DNA from: Zygnema cylindricum
Lineage: Eukaryota; Streptophyta; Zygnematophyceae; Zygnematales; Zygnemataceae
Direction: 5' to 3'
Assembly: GCA_037447655.1 (NCBI GenBank)
Contig: JBBHKE010002268.1
Location: 1 to 45,000, forward strand
Length of the DNA: 45,000 nt
The notes beneath the pieces were generated by a model. That model was not told the origin of the DNA. It searched no databases and saw only the letters and a list, made by a program, of their open reading frames with translations. Position numbers and translations under genes: made by a program. Shown piece by piece: positions 9,709-19,400 of this stretch (positions within the stretch are counted from its first letter, which is position 1; the number at the start of each line of letters is the position of its first letter).

Positions 9709-11114
9709 TCAAATCCGATTTACAACGACTATAGTTCCATTGTTTCCACGAGTAATACGAAGCTCATCGTCCACGTATGTTATGTCTAACCATCCTTTGT
9801 ATGCAGGAAGGTCCTTTGTGACAACCCCATTGTTATCTATACTAGGATTTACCTCTCCAAAAACTTTTATCCATTCCGTCATATCCGTTTCCGAGTCTCG
9901 GGGCATCAACGAACTGCTCAAAAAAATGACGTCGAGCCTATCGGAGCTCGCCATGTGGCACTCTGCTTTGTTCAACAATTTTCCTTTCAACGGCGGTACA
10001 CCTTCTTCAACAATTATGAAAGGAATCTCTATCAAATAAGATGATTCAGTTTCAGTTCCCACGTCATTGAAAACATCCTCCATCTGAATATTAAGTTTCA
10101 CGGGTTCAAAGGCGTTAAAAGTGGCCCTACCCAAGGTTAAAACAGCACCTTTGTAAAGGACACCGTTCATGGAACTGTTCAAAAGAATAAAGTTTCCATG
10201 ATAGTTTTTGGGGTTTTCAGCTGGGTTGGATGTTGGATTCAGCTTTTCTAGAGAAGATATTATTTCTAGGGAAGGTTCACTGAGATTTCCGTTGGTTTTT
10301 TCCAGATCCTTTTTCAATAGGGTCTTGAGCTCTATTCTTTTGGATTCTGTTGACTCTGTACTTGTTGACTCCTTTTGACCCATAACTGCTGACGTCAGCA
10401 GAAACCTGCCAATAATAAGCAAGGAAACAAGACTCCAGTTAAGACTAATTTAAGACAAACAGTTATCCCTTTCAAAGTTAATCATTTCAGAAGTTCATAA
10501 TTGTAGCATTATGTCAAATCTGTGGAAAATATTTCATTTTTTTTTATGCAAACTATTCAATTAATATAAGATAAATTGCAAATATATCTTAATATGGATC
10601 TACTAAAAAATATAACTACTTTCAAATTGAGTACTGTGGTATAAGGCATCTGGGATACTGATCCATTCATTTAAATATGACCATCTAGTACATTTTTTTT
10701 TTCTTTTCCCTTTTTTTTTTTTTCCTTGTTTCTATATTCTTCCGTACAAAATTCCTCCACATATTCAAAAGTCCTTATTGGGTTTCACCTCTACACCAAT
10801 GATTCAATGTCAAAATTGACTGTTGGAGTAAAGTCAAAATTAGGAAAAACCAATGTCAATCTAATAAAACCAAAACATTCGACCTACAGTGAAAACTGTA
10901 CCAGAAAACAGTACCTTGCAAACCGCCCAGGCTTGGAAACACCAAGTAAAGGTGATGCCAACAAAACACACGTGTGAGATCCTAAAGAACGTATCCCACT
11001 CTGACACCTGTTCTTAAAACTCAATTTATTCGTATGACACGTGGCAGCACGTGTGGAGGAAGGTGATAAAACATGCTGTAGCAGAAGTGGTCTGTTTGAA
11101 CAAATGGCAGCCAT
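9709..11114 (-). CDS. Plastid-lipid-associated (PAP/fibrillin) domain protein
   Basis: Two exons join to 298 aa: exon 1 11114-10915, intron 10914-10406 (GTACTG...TTGGCAG), exon 2 10405-9709. The phases fit exactly (AG|G, Arg67). Residues 1-66 start MAAICSNRPLLLQHV and are rich in Ser, Thr, Arg and Leu without acidic residues, as in chloroplast transit peptides; an in-frame ATG at 11144 is an alternative start. From about residue 92 the protein shows the PAP/fibrillin pattern: LEKLNPTSNP, GNFILLNSS, LTLGRATFNAFEP, and near the C terminus GWLDITYVDDELRITRGNNG. Fibrillins bind lipids and coat plastoglobules or associate with thylakoids; this one probably acts in the plastid. The subfamily is not assigned. 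The region 9850-10400 is intact, with no frameshift. Confidence 0.82.
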
Positions 11115-11618
11115 GGATCCAGTTCCGTGAGAATGGTGTGACAACTGTAGTTGCAGATTATCTCTAACTATCTCTGAAGCGAAGGGAAGGTCGAGATCTA
11201 ATCCCTTTATCGGCTCGTGGCTCCCCGTATGATTCAGGAACAGACTCTAGATGGACGGCCAGGATTGCCTCCGCCAAATATAGTTGCATCGCAGTCGTCA
11301 CGAAAGAGTACGGCTCGATGTCCCAGCACGATATATCGGCTTCGTACGGATCTCTTCAAGGGTGGACATTTGTCGGTTGAAGCAGCTTTGGGCCTAACGA
11401 ACTTTGGAGTTTGGACAAAGGTCTTAACGGTCTTATGCGACATGACATAGAGCCGCCCAAAACAGACTGTCGGTAGGACACACTTTTAAGGGCAACTGTC
11501 GCAAAAGTCAATTATGTACGGGTTGACAAGTTGACATACGCCGGAAAAGGACACGCGACACGTGAACGGATGCTTTTGTGCAGAAGTACAGTCCTGTGCT
11601 GTACGGTACAGTAATGTA
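11115..11618. other. Upstream region of the fibrillin gene; no gene seen
   Basis: This should hold the 5' leader and promoter of the minus-strand fibrillin gene. An 'ACGTG' core occurs just inside exon 1 (11039-11053). TGTAC-rich sequence at 11580-11618 leads into the transposon cluster. No element ends were recognised in 11115-11580. Confidence 0.4.
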
Positions 11619-11813
11619 CACCGCCAATCGCTATTAGAGTCAAGGATTAAATAGCGTCAAAAAACAATTACGTTATTGATTCTAATTTAGTACCTGAGAC
11701 GTGGCAAATTATGGTCCACGTACTTAAATAGCGTTATTAATTGTATTTCAGGTTTTTTTTTTGAAAAAAGGGCACCGAATTGGCGTTATATACTCTAATA
11801 GCGATTGGCGGTG
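11619..11813. mobile_element. Short Y MITE (about 195 bp)
   Basis: The ends are CACCGCCAATCGCTATTAG and CTAATAGCGATTGGCGGTG, perfect inverted repeats, with TA on each side. The core contains a GACGTGGCAAATTATGGTCC block. Sister copies lie at 33635-33832 (inverted) and 31830-32028. The TA duplication and short non-coding body fit Tc1/mariner-type MITEs. Confidence 0.85.
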
Positions 11814-11820
11814 TAGTGTA

Positions 11821-12033
11821 CACCGCGAATCGCTGTGTTAATGTTTTTTTGGCCACTTAAGACATCTTTTCTCCGTACACACTTGTCGGATCGTGGATCT
11901 GACGGTGGCGATTGAAAGGTAAGATTCTCGGCTTCCGATTGGCGGTCTCAAATTGAAAATCGGAAAATTGTGTACGGAGAAAAGATGGTTTAAGGGGCGA
12001 AAAAATTATTAACACTAATAGCGATTCACGGTG
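11821..12033. mobile_element. Short Y MITE (213 bp)
   Basis: It starts CACCGCGAATCGCTG and ends TAGCGATTCACGGTG, flanked by TA on both sides, only seven bases after the previous Y element. The interior holds an inverted pair built on CTTTTCTCCGTACACA and TGTGTACGGAGAAAAG. Confidence 0.8.
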
Positions 12034-12235
12034 TAGTGCACTGTAGCGTACTAGCGTGAATTGCTAATTCCGTACAGCAGCTTGCAGGCGTCGCGAAGAT
12101 GCGAAAGCGACGATCGCGGGGCGGAAATCGACGCCGTCGCTTTTCGCGTGCGACCGAAAGGCGTGCAGTCCCTCGATATTCTGCCAAACATTCTGACCGG
12201 ACGGCGTGTACCGCTGTCCCGCTGGCCGTCAGAAT

Positions 12236-12374
12236 GTTGGCGCTCAAACTCTCAGAAATATGACGGGCAGTCTAACTCGTATTCGTTAGTCGCTACCGAC
12301 GCCCATTGCCATTCGTCATAGTCATGCCGCACCAAAGGTTCGAAGATATTTCAGTGCGTTGCGCTATCTGGACA
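12236..12374. repeat. Duplicated segment carrying an empty insertion site
   Basis: About 120 bp from AGAAATATGACGGGCAGTC to TATCTGGACACTACACC recurs at 12569-12588 plus 13365-13469, where the X-b element splits it. Here the junction reads GCAGTCTAACTCGTATTCG without the element. A solitary Y-like left end, CACCGTGAATCGCTATTAG, follows at 12374 with no clear partner. Confidence 0.85.
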
Positions 12375-12588
12375 CTACACCGTGAATCGCTATTAGCGTA
12401 ATGAAATAGATAGCGTAATGAAACAATTAGCGTACTTTACGGTAAATTGTGTTTTTTCGGGTACACCATGATTCTAATTTATCATGTACTCTAATTTGAC
12501 GGACAAACAGGTTGCCGACCAGCCAATGTGAACCGGCAGGAACACTGGCGGCTGGGCTTTCCAAGTAGAAATATGACGGGCAGTCTAA

Positions 12589-13364
12589 GGGTAACCTTCC
12601 ATCAGGCGAAAAGTGGGGTTGTTTACTGGAGAAAGTACCGTTCCGTACTAGGCCGTACTGTTTTTTTTTTTTTTTTTTCAAAAGATGTTTACCAAAAATT
12701 CGTTGAGATTCTCCAGACTTCTTGGAGAGAACTACCACCGTCCGATTTTCAATTTTCGACGCAAACGCTTCTTGTTTCCAGTACGTAGCTAGTCTCCTCC
12801 AACTGTCCTCGGGAGGAGAGTTTGTGATTACTGGACGCGTGTTTTGGTCCACTTGTAAAGTCAGAGTCGATCCACGACAGACGTGAAGTAATAAACTTAC
12901 ATGTGGCAATTGGAGTGTACCGTGTGACATGAAAGCCAGCCTGTTCGACGACAAAAAAATCTTGGTTGTATGGTCAACGACAAAAAAAACTTTCGTCTCC
13001 TTCATAAATGTGCGATACAGCGATTCACGTACAAATGGTACATCCTTGGAGATTTGTACAAACTTTAATTTTGCAACGGTTTTCGTGGCCGTTGATACCA
13101 CAACAACCGTAAGAACGTTCAGATTGTACATTAGCGTGACGCTACTAGATATTTTAATCGGCGTCCGCTCGTACACATACGCAGCTGCGATTTTGTCCTT
13201 TTGGAAATGATGATTATTCCTGGGCGGCTCAAAAGGTCCTACGTGGTACCAATCGCAATCTAACACCTCATTCACTGGCACGACCTGATGGAAGGGTGCT
13301 ACAAATTTTACTCCCAGTAAACGTGTTCGTACGATTACTGGGAACGCCTGATGGAAGGTTACCC
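12589..13364. mobile_element. X-b MITE, complete, with TAA target duplication
   Basis: The terminal repeats are GGGTAACCTTCCATCAGGCG and its complement, with TAA at 12586-12588 and 13365-13367. The paralogous empty site at 12236-12310 contains a single TAA. This proves insertion and the 3-bp duplication typical of PIF/Harbinger elements. A hairpin AACTGTCCT...AGGAGAGTT lies at 12801-12822. A 284-codon minus-strand open frame spanning the element is judged accidental. Confidence 0.9.
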
Positions 13365-13855
13365 TAATTCGTATTCGTTAGTCGCTACCGACGCCCATTG
13401 CCATTCGTCATAGTCATGCCGCACCAAAGGTTCAAAGATATTTCAGTGCGTTGCGCTATCTGGACACTACACCGCGAATCGTAATTAGAGTAAATAACGC
13501 TAATTCGGTCGCCCTAAATTTCGACTCTATCACGTTAAATAGAGTAAATGATTCTAAATTTTTCATTATATTATTTAAGGTACTTTTTGAATGAGCGTTA
13601 ATAACTCTAATACAGTGCCGTTTTAAATAGTATGGCGTACGGTCGGTGTCTGACCGTGCAAAATTGTACTTTATTAAGTAGAAAAGTACAAATAATGATT
13701 TAATACAGGTCGTTATCATGTAGCTGCGTTTTAACAAACCGCGTAGTTCAAACGTCATAGTGACGATAAAATGTACGTTTTGTCAAATTCTGTACAAATA
13801 CCTAATTTACAGTAGAGATATTCAGCGCGTCAAATTAGAATACTTAAATAAATAA

Positions 13856-15305
13856 GGGTGAAGTTCCATCATACGTTTATGTAATTGTACGACAAACTCT
13901 ATAGACCGGGTCGATTGAGGGTGGACTTCCATTAGCGAAAAAGTGGGGTTTTTTACTGGAGGCCGTACCGTTTCGTACAGGTTCGTACAGAAATATATTT
14001 TTTTCAACGAAAACAACACTACAGAAAATTGTCCAAGGTTGTAGGCGTAAATTAGGACCGTCGGATTTTAATTACACTTTATATCCGTGATGCCGCGTCA
14101 CTAACCTACAGTTTTCTAAGACCGTGCACAGTGAGGACAATTCTCGAATACAGAACGTGTAAAAATAGGCCGCGTGGAAAAGGTAAAAAGAATCCACGAT
14201 GAGCGCGCGTGTATGTGCGTACACGTCGCAAGGGCCATGTGCCTTTCGCCAGGGTGGCTACGAATCCGCCGAAATTATTCCGTCACGCTCCCTCCATCAA
14301 AGTTTGCCGCCGCCTTTTTGTCGTTGCGTTTTGAAATTTTGGGTAGTACATTTAATGCCCTCTGTACGAGTCATTAATTACCTCCGCTGGTACAGATATT
14401 ATCTCCGCTGGTACAGATATTACCTCCGCTCGTACAGATATTGCGTTCTGACATTGCATTCGAAGATTCTTTCCAGATTTTAAGCATCGAATATTAAACT
14501 ACGTGTTACCAACCAGAATGAGCCACGCAGGTTTATAGACGCGACCTAATGGAAGGCACGCCCTTCAGTAAAAATTTCCGTACAATTACTGGGACGCCTA
14601 ATGGAAGTCCACCCTGAGTCGATGTTCCATCGCGTAGAGTCTGTAAGCCACGTGTTCTAAAATGACTAGCGCCACGCAAGCTACGATCCGATATTGAATA
14701 TCTTTTAGATTTTTAGCACCGACAAACTTAGGTTCAAATCTTCAACTTTCGTACCATGTACCTGCGTACGAAGTAATCATACGACATAATACGACATAAC
14801 TTTTATAATTTTTGCAGACTGCCAGTCTGTACGCCAGCTCAGTCTTTAGGGTTTCAGTTTTCGAACATAACGAAAGTCCTTTTGAGAGAAATAATGTGAC
14901 GAACAAAAGTTACCGAAAATAGCGTGACGAAGGAATGTTACAAAATTTCGTTTTTATTTTCGGTTGTATTTTGGAATGCGCGTGTCATGTGCAAATCTTG
15001 AGATTTTTCGTTGGTTTTACATCATGACACGTAGCTTAATCGTCCAGCATGTCACGAACTTTTTTTTTGTGTATCTGCCAACCCACCTCCTCGAGGTGGG
15101 TTGACAGTTACAGAAAAAAATGAAGCGAACTCCTTGCAGATGAACATCCGACGGCGAGTATTACCTCCAAGACCTTCGAAGAGTATCGACAAGATTCTCT
15201 GTAATGTTGTTTTACGTATAAAAACAAAATAGGCGGTAAGATTTGGTACGGAGGGTCGTGGATTTCTGTAAACTACGCCACTTTTCGCCTGATGGAAAGT
15301 CACCC
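13856..15305. mobile_element. X-c MITE, copy 3, nested in Y and split by X-a
   Basis: It begins GGGTGAAGTTCCATCA and ends TGATGGAAAGTCACCC, followed by TTA. The Y copy at 29994-30462 shows the empty site AATTAATTAGAGTAAATTC. Interior landmarks match the other X-c copies. A hairpin with arms CTGCCAACCCACCTC and GAGGTGGGTTGACAG lies at 15075-15107. Confidence 0.85.
13919..14614. mobile_element. X-a MITE, copy 3, nested in X-c
   Basis: GGGTGGACTTCCATTAG and CTAATGGAAGTCCACCC (allowing one change) bound 696 bp with a TGA duplication (13916-13918, 14615-14617). Its removal restores the X-c reading GGGTCGATTGAGTCGATG. A 24-bp unit (CCTCCGCTGGTACAGATATTA type) is repeated three times near 14381-14440. 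Confidence 0.88.
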
Positions 15306-15423
15306 TTAGAGTAAATTCCTTTTTGAAAAAGTTTTATCACACAAACTAGAGTTCATAACTCGAATTATTTTTTTCTCTTTTTTTACTCTAATTTTTTCAC
15401 TAATATAATTACGATTCGCGGTG

Positions 15424-16410
15424 TACTGTAATTATTAGGGCACTTCCCGCCCGCCCGAAAAGTTAAAGCCTTCTCTGTTACGCTTTCTTAACATCTTGAC
15501 TTGTACGACAGCGTAACACATTGCACTGTTATGGTTGACGGTGCCCCGTACGGCCTTCCCGTGCTGCCGCCGTCAAACGACAGAAAACTCTCAAGCACCG
15601 TTTCCGTTAACAGAAACGGCGCAGTTTGGACACACTCAAACTTCTGTTTCATTTTTTTTAAGGGCAATGCCCTACCTCCAATAAAAGCCGGCAAAGCCGA
15701 AAGTGCTTTGTCGTTTTATGACTTAAATAGTATGACGTTCATCTCCATTAAATCCTGTGTAGCGTTTAGCTCTTAATGTGTTACGCCGGTTTGTATCCTG
15801 TTTTTTGTGAAGGAGCAAGCTCAAAACGACAAATAAAAAAAAAATGCCAAAAGATGCCCACTCAATTGCGTCTACGTGTACTTCTGCCAAATCCCTGCTA
15901 AGGACCATGTCGCCACCTTCCGTACTGTTGGCGGTGCGTGATTTTTTGTCACGCTATTCCCCAATGTTTCGGGCAGTTTTAGAATTACAGACGTACAAAA
16001 GTAGGTAGCGCACTGAAATTTCGCACTTTTTGTTCACAGCCGCGAACCAGTCTGAGTACTGGACGCCGGCAATTGCGTCGCCGTCCGATTCTGGCCGGCG
16101 AGGATAAGGCAAAGCATCCGGCCCTTTGGCAGATCCTAGTTCGCACGTGTTTCGTGCGGAAGAGACACTCCCCCGCGCAGATTTGTGTCTTTTTCGCTTG
16201 ATCGCACGTGCGAAAATAACATGTCGTTCTCTCCCACTCTTCGGGAGGTAACTTGTATGCATTGTTTCTTGTATGGCATGAGAATAGTCAAACATTTCTC
16301 TCTCAATTTCTCTCCGTTTGTCTCACCGGCAATCGCGGAAATTAGGTTAAACCGAAGTTACCAGGATTTGCAAGTATCTCTTGGATGGACTGTTTCTAAA
16401 GCTGAACGAC
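15424..16410. promoter_or_regulatory. Upstream region of the SEL1L/HRD3-like gene
   Basis: No gene is recognised. GC content rises towards 16000-16200. Sequence features include a hairpin CCGTTTCCGTTAACAGAAACGG at about 15598-15619 and CACGTG (G-box type) cores at about 16144 and 16205, 200-270 bp before the start codon. A promoter role for these is inference. No TATA box stands out. Confidence 0.35.
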
Positions 16411-19400
16411 ATGTCGTCCAGAAACCCTAATATTGATCCGTTTGTAAGGCAAAATGCAGCAAGCAGTTGCAGACTAAGACTGCAGTTTTTAAGTTGCTTC
16501 ATTCTCCTTCTTTCGGGCATCTTCTATGCAGGTATATGTTTTTAATACTTTATCTCTCCTTCTAGTTCTTCATTGTCGAATGTACCGTATTTTAAATGTA
16601 CGAAAACATTTGGAACTGCTTGCTACATGTGGTTACACCATACTGTACGCGTATTATACATTATAATAGGCATACTGTACGCATGTTTTATGGTTTAATG
16701 TGCATATTGTACGCGTATTATATGTGTATACTTCGGGACAACTACATCGGCTGTTTCTGTTTTCGCACATTTGAACTATGGAACGTGCCAGTTGCCTTTT
16801 TATGTGCAAATCAAAAACCTATTTTAAAATTTATGCTTTTTTAAGCACAACAATGGTTTCATTTTAGAACTTACTGCCATTCCTCTGAACTGTTTTTCCT
16901 GCTGAAAAAGTGGCTGTTATTTTTTTGTATAATTCACAATTTTTGTCTTTCCTTGACGCAACGATTGAGGAAAAGATTAAACAAACAAAAACCGGTTTTT
17001 TAGGATTTTTAGGGCGTTTAGGGCTTCTAGGCTTTTTAAGGGTTTTTTAGAGCTTCTTCGGGTTTTAGGTTTGAGTTTTGTCTGTGGTGGTGAATGGACA
17101 GATGGAACACCAGGGCATCCCGAAGATTCTGAAAGACACAGTCTTAAAAATGGAGGAACCACAGCACTACGTGAAGAAAGAGAAAAAAACTCTGTCACAA
17201 ACGACAAAACAGAGGTTTTGTCTGAAGGATCACACGTGGCAAGGGATGGAATGGGCAATAACAGTCCTCAAGATAGTAATATTCCTTCGGTTGAGGAAAT
17301 TATGGAGTCTGGAATTGGTGGTGAGTCAACAGTGGGCGTTTATGGAGTGAGGGAGGAGGAGGAAGAAGAAGGAGGAGGAGAAGACGCTGTAGAGGACTCT
17401 GGTTTAGTCGGAGATGGGAAGGATGTTTCAGTTGAGACAGAAACTATTTTGACTTCGCAAACCGACCAATTAAGTCATCCGAATGATAATTTTGACGACG
17501 ATTATGTGGAGGCTGAAGAAAGTGTTTTCACGGGGGACAATCTGGGGGAAGAAGTTTCGGCGGAAACTGAAAAAACTCCTAATCAACGTCTAATACAACT
17601 TATGGAAAGGCTGGTATGTTTTGATAAGTTTCTAGTTTCCAGTTTATAATGTATACCATTATCATTGCGTTTTTGACTGATTTTTTGTTGAAATGTATAA
17701 TGGTATTTATTACGAGAAGGGAATTTCCCAATTTTGTCTTTCCTTGTGCCCATGGTGAGTATGTTTTTGCAGGTTTTTGAAGACTTTGTCCCTTAATCAT
17801 GTTAGGTTCAATTCATCCGATGGATTTTTTTTATGTAACAATAGAATTGAGCACTTTAAAACTTTTTTTTGCCAAGGAGGTGTGGAAGGAACTGAGTTTT
17901 TTTTTTATCACAACAAGTAAGCCGATAAAATCCTCATTGTGTGAGAATCCGTTTCGTTGTTTCCATGCGGTTTTGAAATGCGTTTTTTTATCTCAACATG
18001 TACGCCAGTAAATTCGTCATCTTTAGAATCCCTTCTGTTTTAATATAATTTTTCTGTGTGTGTGTTTTTTTTGAGCAGTTTGCTCGCAAATCTGTTCGGG
18101 ACATAAAGAATGCTGTGGATGGTCTCCTTTTATTGGCTAAGGAATTGGGACCACCTCATATAGTCTCCAAATATTGGCAAGCTCCCGATTTTCCTTCAGA
18201 CGAGGATGGTATAATCAACGACTCGATCTCTACAACCAATGAGAGTAATTCGAGTAATTCGAATGGTAAGGATGTCATGGAACAAGCTATTGATGAGAAG
18301 GATATTCCTGTCAAGTACATATATGGAAACACTTTGGAAACTTTAGCATATTATGGACAGGGAGCTGGTGCCCCAAGTGCAGAAATGGAATACTCAGGGG
18401 CATACAGAGACAGTGATAGTAAAACCCTAACAGAAGATGAGTCGTCTAGTAAAACTTTAGTTGAAGACGACTCCTCTGGTAGATTAGTAGGTGGGGGAAT
18501 ATCTGAAACAGTTTTGCAAACGGACAATTCTGTCGGGAACTCTTTGTCAGAGTTGCAACCTAAGGTTTCGAAGTCAATGGGAGGACTTAGTATTTCCGAA
18601 AACGGAGAAATCGGTGGGTTTATAGAAAATCCTGAGGTAGTTTCCTTCGAGAAGATTCCTGCAGATGAGTTTCATGGTGATGGAAAAGCTTTGACTTCAG
18701 AACCTGTTTTATGGGACGACTCTGAAAGCCGAACTTCCCAGGATATGAGTCATGAAGGATTTTACGAGAAAAATGAAGGTGGGGCCAAGGAGTTATCATA
18801 TGTCCCACTGGAGATGGAGGCAAAGGAGGGACAAATAAATGATATTATTGACAAGGAGTTTTCTGATGAGGAAGCATTTATGAGTGAAGAAGCACCAGAT
18901 TTTATGTCTGTAGGTCTATCTGAACAGCCAAATTTGCAAGAAAAACAGGGTGAAGATGAGGTTTCTGATGATGGTAATGTAGACGAAGGTTACATGTCAG
19001 AAGGAGAGGAAGAATTGAAAACAAAGGAAACTTCACAAGAGAAGTCCGGCTGGTCGTATGGTTCGAATGCGTGGAATCGGTCCGAAAGTTCAAAAGATAA
19101 TCCTTTAAAAGTTGAATTAGAAAATGCAGCAAGTAATGCAATATTTCTTCTCAGTGTGTTATCATCCTCAGGAATTGCCCCAGATGTCTACCCTCGAAAC
19201 GATACTCGGGTAACCTTTCAGCCTCGCTCTTTCAATTTCCCCCTCGTTTCAGTGTAAACCTGACAGCCGTTGCCGTTTATGAGTTGCAAAACTTCTCTGT
19301 TTGTTCTTATCCTTTACTTCTCTATTTGTTCTTATCTTTTTTTATTTGTCCTTGTCCTTTTTCGCCAAAAAGTACCATTAGACTTGCTTGATTGGGAACA

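Larger units (their letters stand above)
13470..15423. mobile_element. Y element (about 500 bp) split by X-c
   Basis: Left end CACCGCGAATCGTAATTAG and right end TAATTACGATTCGCGGTG, flanked by TA (13468-13469, 15424-15425). Removing 13856-15308 leaves roughly 500 bp that aligns throughout with the uninterrupted Y copy at 29994-30462. Confidence 0.88.

Noticed and set aside
12427-13281. 284-codon minus-strand open frame
   Set aside because: It spans an X-b MITE and its flanks, runs across the insertion junction and shows no protein-family pattern. Homologous X-b sequence elsewhere is not open.
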